A stretch of DNA of 60,728 bases, taken from positions 1 through 60,728 of the forward strand of contig WION01000312.1 of NCBI GenBank assembly GCA_015039365.1, given 5' to 3'. This document shows, piece by piece, positions 11,948 through 22,110 of the stretch (its first letter is position 1; each line of letters opens with the position of its first letter). The stretch is from Amanita rubescens. Lineage: Eukaryota > Basidiomycota > Agaricomycetes > Agaricales > Amanitaceae. A program made the position numbers and the translations under genes. The notes beneath the pieces were generated by a model. The model searched no databases and had not been told where the DNA came from. It saw only the letters and a list, made by a program, of their open reading frames with translations.

Positions 11948-12832
11948 CGCCGTCGATATTGCCAGGACCCACATCGCCGCTCGCTTGCTCGTCATCCGAC
12001 ATGATGTCCCACTGGTATAGTATCGCAGCGAGCCTGATATGGTCTTATCATCTTGATATCACTAATCCTTGATATGGCATATGCGCTAATGACATGCGCC
12101 CGGACCCTAGGGCTTTAGGGGGATCTCCTAGACACCCAGGGATAAGGGTACTACCTATGTTTCTCGATGCTGGCATGGCAATGTCGGCCCCCCCAGAGTT
12201 ATACTTGCCCTCTGTGATGTGACTGGGGTATTCATGCACGATATAACATCATAAGCCCCTAGAGGCTTTATAATACAATATGGCTCGTATTTAGAAACTT
12301 CTAGTATAAAGGACGTGCTGACACCTCATTGTGGGTGGTACACGCAGTCTATTAAGGATGCGCCCTTAGGGACTCCTTTAGTCGGAATGATCGTTAAGAT
12401 CATTCTAAGTTTGGGCTCTATGGTAATCCCATAATCCCATTTAGAAGTTTCATATTGATTACCGGTCGTGCTTATATAATGGTCTGGGGGGTTTATGGAC
12501 CAGACATTATTTCTATTTACAATCGCAATGGGTAAAACCGTGGTTCGCCCAAGAGCGCTTGAGCCAGCGATTGATTTTGCATGTCATTTACAGCATTCAG
12601 GGATAATCCGAGCTTTCAAGACCGAGTGGACCTGTGGACCTGAGCTTTATCTAAGCTTGGCTTGTAACTAAGTTACTCAGGGTCGGTTGGTTTAACCGAA
12701 TATGGACTATACTCGTAACCGAGGAACTCTATATAGTCTGACATCCTAGTCTATGGCACCCTGGTAACTTAATAAAGATGAATTAGACTTTTAGCTTTAA
12801 TTAAGCTTTAAGCTCATTAAATTCTTTTTTAG

Positions 12833-13384
12833 GAAAGAAAACTGGATTCCGAAACTAGTACTCCGTTACCAGTTTACAAAGCCGAAGGAGAATCATTTCC
12901 TCCTGCCCGGAGATTACCTCCTTCTTACGACGCTCCAATCCCACCGTTTCCCTTAATCTTAGGGGACCGGACTTTTATTGATACACCGGCACCAATTCCA
13001 TCTTCGTCCTATTCTAGGACGATAGTTCGTGTTGTCAACCCTGACACCAGATTCGGTGTTACAACTCGTGGACCTGTCACAGTTCACGATCGAAGAGATC
13101 ACTTCCTAGCCGCACGACTTAGAAACGGTCGTACCTTGCAAGACGAAATAATACATCGTCGTAGACAAGCAGCTATCGAAGAAGGAGTTCCGCCCACCTT
13201 AGATCTTTGGATTCCACCTAGGGGCACTTCAGTAGCCCAACACATAGCAAATAGGCGTACATGCCGTAATCTCGAAAGAGATAACCAAGAGGTCGAAAAC
13301 CTCGAAAATCAAAGAAACTTCCGTTTCTTTTGGCGTCTTTTGTCAGCCTATATCATAATCATCACCACCGCCTTCCTCGTCTAA
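12833..13384 (+). CDS. Extra open frame upstream of gag, with a C-terminal membrane segment
   Basis: An open frame of 183 codons starts exactly after a typical splice acceptor (attcttttttag, ending 12832) and stops with TAA just before the gag ATG. It has no ATG in frame, so it would need an upstream exon or a non-AUG start. The protein is proline-rich at first (PPARRLPPSYDAPIPPFP), then basic (RRDHFLAARLRNG, IIHRRRQAA), and ends in a hydrophobic stretch (FFWRLLSAYIIIITTAFLV) that could span a membrane. A donor in the LTR (around 11872) could pair with this acceptor, removing the primer site and the ATG-rich leader; that spliced RNA would have gag as its first usable ATG. The family is not recognised; whether the frame is translated is open. 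Confidence 0.5.
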   Translation, partial: ERKLDSETSTPLPVYKAEGESFPPARRLPPSYDAPIPPFPLILGDRTFIDTPAPIPSSSYSRTIVRVVNPDTRFGVTTRGPVTVHDRRDHFLAARLRNGRTLQDEIIHRRRQAAIEEGVPPTLDLWIPPRGTSVAQHIANRRTCRNLERDNQEVENLENQRNFRFFWRLLSAYIIIITTAFLV

Positions 13385-13385
13385 T

Positions 13386-15359
13386 ATGTCTAACGACTTG
13401 ACGATTCCCAGTTCCATTCCCGTTCTGAATGGAACTAACTATAAAGAATGGGAACGCATGATGCGTTTCCTATTACAAACTAAAGGTCTATATCGGTACC
13501 TAAAAACCGATTATGTTCGTCCAAGACGGATAACGCCGTTGGAACAATTTTATCTGGACACAGGGGTTCAAGCCTTTGTTCCAGCTGTTCCAGCAACAGC
13601 AGCAGTTCCAGAAACGGAAACTGAACATGCGATACCCGCAATGCCGGCACAACCGGCACAACCCGCCATCACTCAACAAATGATTGATGATGCAGAGGCT
13701 ATCAAAAAGGCCTTTGATGATTGGGTCGTCGAGGATGATCGCATCCTCGGATCCATAAACATGAAATGTACTGCTACTATACAGCAGATCAATGAACATG
13801 TTGTTTCTGCCCGAGTTCTATGGCAGAACTTAGCAGAACAATACGGTGTGACAACGTCTGCCGGTATTTACAATGATTTCCAATTAGCAATAAATTGGAA
13901 ATTCCAAGATAAAAAGGATCCCACACAATCCTTAAACGACCTCCTCGCCATCATAAACCGCTTAGCATCAAGCGGAATTACATTGCCTGCAAATGTACAG
14001 GCAATGATTGTACTTTCAGCTGTCCCCCGTCATTGGGACAACTTTGCCGCTGTGGTTCTAGCCACAACAGAACCATCGGATCTTACGATCCAAGGGATAC
14101 TTCCCTTAATTCAGAATGAGTGGCGCCAAAGGCACCCTGAATCTGCCGCGACGGCTAATACGTCGCAACAACAGCAGCAACCATGGCAACAAGTACGTGG
14201 TCGAGGACGAGGACGTGCTCGCGGACGTGGCCGCGGAGCAGGTCGAGGACGTGGGGGGAGGCCTTATTCTAGGCCTCCACAAGGCGCTCAGACACCGACT
14301 CCTACTGCTCCTCCGGCAAATCAAAATTGGCCGGGTAAAGTTGAGGGCCAAACACGTGGTCCTAACTGGGAGAGGAACCGAGAACGCCGAAAGGCAGATG
14401 CAGCCGAGAAGAAGGCTGCCAAAGCCGCAGAACATACTATGAGTTCTGCACATACCGTCGCCCGTATTGGGCCTTATGACATCACTGAGCCAGTTGCCGG
14501 CTCTAGCAAAGGCAAACAAAGAGAAAAGGACGAACAGGACTTTGAGTCCTATAAATCGAACCGAGGAATGGGGATATCGTCAGACGATATCGATTACAAA
14601 AATATGGATATAGATCAGGAAGCTGAACTATATTATGACGATTATTACTATGAAGATAACGGCGAACAATGGTATGAAACCATTAAGAAGCTGGAAATGG
14701 CTAACTTTCTCTTTATAGAGGCAGCGATGAAAATGGTGTTCCCTAAATTGGGACATCATCGTCGTACTATAAATTGCTTCTTTGAACAATCTGTACTATA
14801 TGATAGTATAAATTATAAAGAAAATTTTGACGAAACCTGCCTCGTAAGAGATAAGTCGAGTAATACTGCCATTTATAATGCAAATATGATCGAACGATCA
14901 TATAATATTGGTAACATGTTTAAGAAACCTTTTACATGTTTAGCGGTCAATAAAAGAAAATTTAAGGATAAAGTACATCCGACATGTCCCTGTCTGGAAT
15001 GTGTTGAAAAACGTACTGGAGATACACTATGGATGTGTGACTCTGGTGCATCCGATCACTTTACCTTTAGTAGAAAAGACTTCTCTGAATACAGAGAATT
15101 TCCTGCAAACGAAAACCACAGTGTTAAAACTGCTAATGGTTTAGATCGTCTTGAGGGACTTGGCACAGTTATTCTTGAACACAAGTTATCCACAGGGGAA
15201 ACAACACTCGTAAAGCTCTTCCCTGTCCTCTATATGCCACGGGCAACTGCACGCTTGATTTCAAACGGCAGATTAATCCGACAAGGATTGACTTGTAAAC
15301 AAGATGAAAAGATGGTAGTCTTTTCCTTTACAGACTCGGGTAGAACGTTGATGGACTAG
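13386..15359 (+). CDS. gag: Gag and aspartic protease of the Ty1/copia element (5' part of the polyprotein)
   Basis: The Gag part opens MSNDLTIPSSIPVLNGTNYK and has the W..M..LL..KGLYRYL pattern of copia Gag, followed by a long nucleic-acid-binding RG-rich region (GRGRGRARGRGRGAGRGRGG, around 14200-14270). A classical CCHC knuckle is not visible; a Cys-rich stretch CPCLECVEK occurs near 14985. The protease active site is WMCDSGASDHF (around 15030), with the flap-side segment LISNGRLIRQGL near 15255. The frame then stops at TAG 15357-15359, which appears to be created by the junction with the nested insertion, so the natural polyprotein would have read on into the integrase part at about 17250. 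Confidence 0.9.
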   Translation: MSNDLTIPSSIPVLNGTNYKEWERMMRFLLQTKGLYRYLKTDYVRPRRITPLEQFYLDTGVQAFVPAVPATAAVPETETEHAIPAMPAQPAQPAITQQMIDDAEAIKKAFDDWVVEDDRILGSINMKCTATIQQINEHVVSARVLWQNLAEQYGVTTSAGIYNDFQLAINWKFQDKKDPTQSLNDLLAIINRLASSGITLPANVQAMIVLSAVPRHWDNFAAVVLATTEPSDLTIQGILPLIQNEWRQRHPESAATANTSQQQQQPWQQVRGRGRGRARGRGRGAGRGRGGRPYSRPPQGAQTPTPTAPPANQNWPGKVEGQTRGPNWERNRERRKADAAEKKAAKAAEHTMSSAHTVARIGPYDITEPVAGSSKGKQREKDEQDFESYKSNRGMGISSDDIDYKNMDIDQEAELYYDDYYYEDNGEQWYETIKKLEMANFLFIEAAMKMVFPKLGHHRRTINCFFEQSVLYDSINYKENFDETCLVRDKSSNTAIYNANMIERSYNIGNMFKKPFTCLAVNKRKFKDKVHPTCPCLECVEKRTGDTLWMCDSGASDHFTFSRKDFSEYREFPANENHSVKTANGLDRLEGLGTVILEHKLSTGETTLVKLFPVLYMPRATARLISNGRLIRQGLTCKQDEKMVVFSFTDSGRTLMD

Positions 15360-15375
15360 AGGAGCGGCTGGACGG

Positions 15376-15601
15376 AGAAAACGCGCATAATAGAAGACCT
15401 ACCGAAGCGATAGGACGATTGCCGAAGCGGACCGAAGCAGGAAAGGAAGATCGAACTCAAAAGAAGGGCGACAGGTTCGATTATGTTCAGAAAACGCGCA
15501 TAATAGAAGACCTACCGAAGCGATAGGACGATTGCCGAAGCGGACCGAAGCAGGAAAGGAAGATCGAACTCAAAAGAAGGGCGACAGGTTCGATTATGTT
15601 C
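15376..15601 (+). repeat. Tandem duplication, two 113-bp units
   Basis: The words agaaaacgcgcataatagaa...gattatgttc occur at 15376-15488 and again at 15489-15601 with no visible difference. It lies at the left end of the nested insertion. Confidence 0.95.
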
Positions 15602-15773
15602 AAGCCCTAAGCCTTAGGCATGTCGGAGCATTTGGATCACGTGGAGTTGCGGACCATGACTCATCCGAGGCAGGATCGGCAAGGAGCATCAAAAGGCGCA
15701 TCAGCGATCATCCTCGGCGACCTCGGAATCACGCGGCATGGAAAAAGAGGACTCGGATTGAATAGCGTCGCTC

Positions 15774-16511
15774 TTGACGCTTTCCCCTTCTTCCCAGATG
15801 AGTTCCCCAGCACTCTCAGCTAACGACGCGATCCAGGAGAACGGCGATAGAGCGCGGCCTCTTATCGAGCGGCTTTCGACGCCTCCGCCCGAGTACCCCC
15901 TTTTCCGAGAAGGAGACGACGCGCCGATACAAAGCTTGCAAGAGCCAGCGTATCCCTATGGGAGCATGTACCCCTCGTTTAACAGAAGGCGCGGCGACTG
16001 GTATCATTCGCTAGGAGCTATATTCGGCCAATCTAGACAGCTTTCGGCGTCCCCGCTAGTAGGAGGAGAGTTCCACGCTACAGTCACCCCAAGTACCGGC
16101 GACGAGATAAGGCATAGGAGATGGATGGAAGAGCCGGAGCAGAGCGCGGAGGATCGGCGAAGAAACGGATTCGAGCTTGACCTTATCAATCGCGTCGAGT
16201 ATTTCGGTCTTGAGCAAGGCAACCAGAGTACCATCCACCTAGGGCGCGGACAGCTAGTTCATAGGGTTATCCATAGGCCACATATCGCAGGACGAGGACT
16301 GGAGATCGATCACGGCGGCCCTTATATCATTATCGACCGATGCCACACCCATTACCTCCTCATGACCAGAAAAGGAGACATATTCCCCCAGCTCGTTCCG
16401 GCACCCTGTATCTACCCTTGCCTGACTACCTGGCATGTTGTCGACATCCCGCGCGATTTACTTAATCATCCAGAGGTAGAAAGACTCCAGAACGAATACA
16501 TCCGAGCCTAA
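15774..16511 (+). CDS. Unrecognised 245-aa open frame inside the nested insertion
   Basis: The frame runs from ATG 15774 (alternative ATG 15800) to TAA 16509-16511. The N-terminal third is proline-rich and low in complexity (STPPPEYPLF, EPAYPYGSMYPSFNRRRGDW). The C-terminal part looks folded (GGPYIIIDRCHTHYLLMT, LTTWHVVDIPRDLLNHPEVE). It lacks reverse transcriptase, integrase or transposase motifs. Its position before an LTR-like 3' region suggests a structural or accessory protein of a retroelement whose pol is missing, but this is conjecture. Confidence 0.45.
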   Translation: MTLSPSSQMSSPALSANDAIQENGDRARPLIERLSTPPPEYPLFREGDDAPIQSLQEPAYPYGSMYPSFNRRRGDWYHSLGAIFGQSRQLSASPLVGGEFHATVTPSTGDEIRHRRWMEEPEQSAEDRRRNGFELDLINRVEYFGLEQGNQSTIHLGRGQLVHRVIHRPHIAGRGLEIDHGGPYIIIDRCHTHYLLMTRKGDIFPQLVPAPCIYPCLTTWHVVDIPRDLLNHPEVERLQNEYIRA

Positions 16512-17244
16512 AAGAAGTTCGGTCACCTTCGCAGAGGTTCATTTCCCCCGTATTTCAGCGTCGTCTCGTTTTCCGCTCAGCGCGCAAGTATCGTCAAGTG
16601 TCCATCGTTATCCTAGGCTATCCTCAAGTCCACTTCTCGGAGCTCAACGTCAGCGCCGCGGTCGTCGCATAGATTTCCTTTTATTTCATTTCTTTTCGAT
16701 TTCTTTTACTTTACACTCACAAAGTCCCTTCCCTATATAGAATATCGGCGCGTGCTCGTCGGCACGATGCTTACTTAGCTACCTATTCCGTTCCCTTTTA
16801 CTTTAGCCTAACTAAAAATAACTAACATATATATTCTGTCTTAGATAGACAGAGAAATAGATTTTCCATTTCCCCCTTTTCCCTCAGAGTCGAAATTTGA
16901 AGCTAGTATCGAGTTCACTGCGTCCAGAGTTGCGTCCTTTGAGTCCTGCGATTGCGTCTTACTGCGGTTTTTAGTCTTTTCTGCGATTCACTGCGTTCTA
17001 GAAGTTCGAGTTTCTTCATTTAGCTGCGATTTCGATTATCTTAGGTTCCCCTCCTTGCCACACTCATCCTCTACTGCTTATTCGATCAAATACTACTTTA
17101 CGAGGCGTCTGAGAAGTCTCCTGGACTCGCAAAACAAAAGCGAACTTCGACCGTCGTTCAATCCTCTTCGATCCCTTCTTTTACCTTCGGTTCCCTGCAC
17201 TAAGAGGGTGCCACTGCACTTCAGGTGTTTGTTGGGTTTGGTTT

Positions 17245-20200
17245 GTGGTTGAGTGCGCTCGCTGCGTATCAACGTGTATCGAAGGACATTATCTTATGCC
17301 CGATGATACATTAGTTTACGCTCGAGGTAGGATTATTATAATGAATCCTACACTGGTTTCCGGTCCTGGCTTAGCCAACAGGAATTCTAAATTGATTCTT
17401 GGAAGACCGACAAAGAAACCAAACGCAGAGTCTATAGAAAAATTATTAGACTATGAGACCTGGCATAAACGTTTTGGTCATCCATCTAACGAAGTCTTTT
17501 CGAAGATACCGTTAAATGTCAATGGATGGAAAGAAGTTACACTTCCAGAAGGAAAACTACGTTGTGAAGGTTGTCTAAAAGGCAAAATGAAGGCAAAACC
17601 TTATAAACTGTCTTCAAAGAGAGCTACTCGTCCCTTTGAGTTACTCCATATGGATCTTATGACCGTACCGGCCATATCTTACCACAAATACAAATATATT
17701 GGTGTTATCGTTGACGATTTCACCTCGTATACATGGATTGGTTTATTAAAAACCAAAGATCAAACTCTACAATATTTTACCAGATGGTATAATGAGTTTG
17801 TAGATCCTAAACAACCTATTTCTCACCTCCGTTCTGATTGAGGGGGGGAATTTGTAAATAAAGCCTTTGAAGAATTCCTTAAAACCAAAGGAATTAAACA
17901 TCAACAGACAGCTCCTTACACCCCACAACAAAATGGTCACGTTGAACGCATGAATCAGACCTTGTCTGACAAAGCTGAAGCTATGCGATTAGACGCAGGA
18001 TGTCCGAAATCTTGGTGGGAGTTCTCATTCAGAACGGCTGTGCATGTGTACAACCGCACTCCCCTAAAGCGGACTAAATGGAAGACCCCTCTGGAAAATC
18101 TTCTTAATAAAAAACCAGACGTATCATACTTTCGAGTATTTGGATGTGAAGCCTGGGTATTTATCCCTGATCAACGGAGACCGGATAAGCTGTCCGAGAA
18201 ATCCGTTTTATGCACTTTTGTAGGATATGAATCAGGAACCAAAGGCTATAGGTTCATGACGTCGACAAACACACTGGTCATATCCTCCCAGGCTACATTC
18301 TTTGAAAACAGGTTTCCGCGCAAAGGAAAGACTGCAGAAATAATTACTGAAGATCTTGGTCCGATCTGGGAGGCGATTCCTCAAGAGGAACCTAACCGCC
18401 CTCCACAAAATTTGGATTTAGATAACTTACTCCCAGAGAACTGTAGACGTTCTCCGAGCCGTAGACGCTCACCAAGTTTGGATCGAAGGGGTGCATCTCC
18501 TGATCGACAGCAGTCAGACCCTTCTGATGATTCAAACGATGATGATGACGGTGATGAATTTGCCGATCGTCGAAGAGATTTTTTGGATGATAATATCCGA
18601 AGGCAAAGGGAAGAAATAGAACAAGAAAGACGTGACAATTATCGTAGACAACGCGATGATTGGAAAAAGGGTCAAGGAATTGATAAACAGTCTCGTTTAC
18701 GAGATCAATTCAAACGTCAAATGAGTGATATGTTTAAGAAACGTAAAACTCCTGAACCCTTTAGACGAACTCCCTCACCACAAATAAAAGAGGAGACTCC
18801 TGTTCCTTCTAGACCTATAACACCGATACCATATGTATCTAGGTCACCTTCGCCTCATAGTCCTATGGATGAAGATAATCCCTTCTCTTTGAATCAAAGA
18901 GATCGAGATGAAATAGAAAACCCATTTATGACGGATCGAGAATTTGATCAATTTGAACAACGTCAAAGAGATCGTTTTAGAGAATTTGCTCAGAGACCTA
19001 GACCTCCTCCACCGATCATATCTGATCCTGGTCCACCTTCTGTACAAATAGGTCCTCGCCGTTCTGGTCGTTTTCCAGTTCCAAGGGTACAAAGAGACAA
19101 TGCATATGGAGATAAAACTCCTGCACAGATAGAAGCGGAAATTCAACAAAAGTGAGATGCTTTACGAGAGCAGTTAAAAGATAAAACTCCGAGTTCTTCG
19201 ACTCAGGATCCACCGTCAGCAGACAGGAACCCTGATAGAATGAATGAATCTGCCTCTCTACTTAAAGAAATCTTCACTTTAAAGTCTGAATTAAAATCTG
19301 CGGAACATGATCATTTAACTCGAATGATTAATGAATCTGGAAATGAATTCCTTCATTTCCTTCTAAAAGCGGCTGTTCCCCTTGTTGATAATATTCCATA
19401 TGACTATAGAGATATATCTAAAATGCGCTCCAGTAATCCTCAATTGTATAAACAATGGAAGATTGCAATGGATGACGAATTTAAATCTCTTCAATCTAGA
19501 GATATTTGGGAGTTAGTTGATCTTCCAAAAGGACGAAACCTAATCAGATGTCGTTGGGTTTTCGACTTAAAAACCGATGGACGCAAAAAGGCTCGCGTCA
19601 TAGCTAAAGGTTTTAGTCAACGTCCCGGATTAGATTACGACGAAACATTCTCGCCTGTAGCGAGATATGAAACAATCCGAATACTTCTGGCCACATCAGT
19701 GCTTGAAAACTGGGATATACAAGCCCTAGATGTAAAAACTGCCTTCTTATATGGCGATCTTGATGAAGATATTTACATGGCCCAGCCAGAAGGTTTCGTT
19801 GTAAAAGGACAAGAATCTAAAGTATATAGGCTGAGGAAAGCCATATATGGATTGAAACAGGCATCATATGCCTGGAATAAACAAGCTGATAAATCGTTGA
19901 AATCGTTGCATTTCGAGCGATGCTTGTCTGATTCTGGCGTTTACGTTCGTAAAGGCAAGAAAACTATCACGATATGCATATTGTATGTCGACGATATACT
20001 CTTTATGGGAAATGACGATTCCACCATCGTATCCATTAAAAAGAAATTTATGGAGATGTGGGAATGTCGTGATCTTGGAAAGATCAAAGAGTATTTACGA
20101 ATCCAAGTCAATTACAACCGTGATTTAGGATTCTTAGTCATAGATCAAGGTCCTTATGCCTTGAAGGTTGTCAAGCGATTTGGACTTGAAGATTGCAAGT

Positions 20201-21159
20201 CTGTACGCACACCGTTACCTGCTGGGTATGCTCCTATAAAGAATGAAGGAGAATGCACACCACAGGAACGTTCGTATTATCAACAGATAATAGGATCCCT
20301 TCTATATCTCGCCTTAGGAACTAGGCCTGATATAATTTATGCAGTAATTTTGATGTCCCAATTTTCATCAAATCCGTCCCAAGAACACATTCAAAAGGCT
20401 TTGTATATAGTCAAATACATTGCTCATACCTTAAACGTAAAAATTGTTTATAGCGCCAAAGGCAATAATAAATTTAGAGCCTACGCTGACGCTGACTGGG
20501 CCGCTGATCGTAATACACGACGATCTATAAACGGTTATGTCTTAATGTTAGCTGGTGGTGCGGTAGCTTGGACGAGTAGAAAACAAAAGACTGTAGCTCT
20601 GTCTTCGACTGAAGCAGAATACATATCTTTATCAGATGCTGCAAGACAGATTGCATGGGTTGAAAATCTATTTTACGAAATAGGTGCACCCATTAAAAGC
20701 ATCTTACTTAGCGTAGATAACCAAGGCGCTATATTTTGGGCACAAAATCCTGCACAAGAACATCGTTCTAAACATATTGATATTCGTTATCATTTCGTTC
20801 GCGAGTTGATCGAGACTAAAAAAGTAGTCCTTGAATACATACCAACCAACGAGCAGAATGCGGATCTCATGACTAAGAATTTATCCTTTGAAAAGGTCAA
20901 ATTCTTTAGAGAACGATTGGGACTTTCCTTAGAAGAATATCCGACTTCTACAAATGCATTAATCAAAAGACCAGATAAATTAGAGTCTGAGGAAATTCGT
21001 GATTTGACGAAATTAATTCTTGATTGGCAAAATCTTGAATTAGATGGTATTGATCGTCTATCACACAAGAAGTTGATGGAACTTCTTGATGGTCTTATTG
21101 ATCAACAGGAATCGGATATAGATCCCTTCTATGATGAGAACATCATAGACTTTAAATAA
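17245..21159 (+). pseudogene. pol: Pol of the Ty1/copia element: integrase, reverse transcriptase, RNase H, with two in-frame stops
   Basis: One frame runs the whole way. GAG_pre-integrase residues (ETWHKRFGHPSNEVF) are near 17455. The integrase core follows: D in LHMDLMTV (around 17650), then RSD*GGEF at 17830-17855, and E in PQQNGHVERMNQ. A charged, disordered linker (18420-19230) leads to reverse transcriptase (FDLKTDGRKKARVIAKGFSQ, LDVKTAFLYGDL, catalytic LYVDDI near 19983) and RNase H (ADADWAADRNTRRS, LSSTEAEYISL). Two TGA codons interrupt it, at 17839-17841 and 19153-19155. Both lie where CGA (Arg) would fit, so each can be one C-to-T change at a CpG. The frame ends at TAA 21157-21159. 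All catalytic motifs remain. Confidence 0.92.
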
Positions 21160-21168
21160 AGGATATCT

Positions 21169-21181
21169 AAGCGAAGGGGTG
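21169..21181 (+). promoter_or_regulatory. Polypurine tract
   Basis: The purine-rich aagcgaaggggtg lies directly before the 3' LTR, in the position of the plus-strand primer. Confidence 0.7.
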
Positions 21182-21593
21182 TGTTAAATATAGAATTATA
21201 TTTATAGAATGATTAACTATTGATTGACTACAATCAATGTTACTCATATCGCTCGCGTCATCCTTTATGTATGTATGACATAGAGATGACATCATAATGA
21301 CTTCATTATGATATCATAGTGACAACATGATAGACTCATGATTGCACCTTATGGTATGCTTAGCACGCCATATCTTCCCATCTATACTATACACTTACAC
21401 ATATGTAGACACATATTTGTTCTCTCTTAAGTATATAAACCTGTCCTGTATCGTAGAATAGGACAATCCATTCTCTTCCTCTTACTATCACTACTACGCC
21501 GAAGGGTAGTGCTAAGATCATATCGCAATAGGTAAGCTATTGCACCTGCTCATGCTGTGGACACGCTCTCGCGTAGACCTGTCTTCTTCGTCA
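21182..21593 (+). repeat. 3' LTR (412 bp)
   Basis: Same sequence as the 5' LTR except one substitution and an extra gtat in a gtatgtat run near 21269. It is followed by the right target-site copy gaaaa (21594-21598). Confidence 0.95.
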
Positions 21594-21674
21594 GAAAATG
21601 TGTCGACGTTGATGTACGAGTTGAAATAAAATTGCTTTGCAGTATCTATGACGGTCCATGATGTCCAGGCCTGC

Positions 21675-22110
21675 TCAGATATGGAACCGGTATATTTTGC
21701 TGTGAGATAGCATGCTGCGCACGATTCTATCTGCAGAAACAACCGCACCATGATGCCGATGATTGCGCGTCGATCGTGTCACGACATATAAGCCTGTGAG
21801 TGGGTCGGGATTTCGAAAGTGAGTAAACCATTCAATATAAACTAGCGGATGCGGAATACTAGTAGAGCTTATGTGTTCCGGTAGCTTGAAGATTGCCCGT
21901 ACTTGTGCAACGCGTAATCCTGGTAAACCAGTGAGTGACGATGCCTTCAAGACGGCAAGGAAATCCTACTTACCTCGTATTCCCCCGTATCTCCCGTACT
22001 CCTCCCAATCCTCAACTATGAGCGCGCAGTCAAATTGGCCTGGTTTGTCATTTTTCCGTCCAGAGCCCTGTCGTCTTGCACCGGCAGCTCACTGGTCGAG
22101 ATGCCATATG
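21675..22110 (-). pseudogene. C-terminal remnant of a basidiomycete DNA-transposon protein (Plavaka/CACTA-like)
   Basis: Read leftward, the codons RQGSGRKNDKPGQFDCALIV continue as EDWEEYGRYGGIR and splice (donor gtaagtagg near 21972, acceptor tttaccag near 21920) to GLRVAQVRAIFKLPEH, then PLVYIEWFTHFRNPDP, VTRSTRNHRHH and ADRIVRS. This order of motifs is the usual end of large transposon-encoded proteins that are abundant in Agaricomycetes; I recall it as Plavaka/CACTA type. No upstream catalytic part is present, so this is a fragment, perhaps with intact splicing. Confidence 0.6.

Larger units (their letters stand above)
15360..17244 (+). mobile_element. Nested insertion of unknown class splitting the polyprotein
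   Basis: Copia coding sequence ends near TLMD (15356) and resumes near EGHYLMPDDTL (17281), so about 1.9 kb is foreign. The edges cannot be fixed to the base, and I found neither a convincing target duplication nor terminal inverted repeats. Contents: two tandem 113-bp units (15376-15488 and 15489-15601), a 245-codon open frame (15774-16511), and a 3' part with a TATA-like box (ccctatatagaa, around 16733), T-rich stretches and a GT-rich end. The 3' part resembles an LTR-like or promoter region. GC content and codon use differ from the AT-rich copia host. Confidence 0.7.
11523..21598 (+). mobile_element. Full-length Ty1/copia LTR retrotransposon with 5-bp target-site duplication
   Basis: The element spans 11528-21593 and is flanked by gaaaa at 11523-11527 and 21594-21598. 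Both LTRs start TGTTAAAT and end TCGTCA. The order gag, protease, integrase, reverse transcriptase, RNase H places it in the Pseudoviridae/Ty1-copia type. A primer site abuts the 5' LTR and a purine tract (aagcgaaggggtg, 21169-21181) precedes the 3' LTR. LTRs differ by one substitution and a 4-bp gtat insertion in the 3' LTR, indicating recent integration. It is nevertheless coding-defective: two in-frame TGA codons in pol and a ~1.9 kb insertion between protease and integrase. Confidence 0.95.

Noticed and set aside
12048..12239. Small ORF in the retrotransposon leader
   Set aside because: It lies in a likely spliced-out, ATG-rich leader and has no recognisable features.
14106..14519. Antisense open frame in gag
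   Set aside because: It mirrors the RG-rich coding region and shows no independent features.
15350..17290. GTTGA or GGA as target-site duplication of the nested insertion
   Set aside because: The matches are short and the implied ends are not typical of any element class, so chance cannot be excluded.
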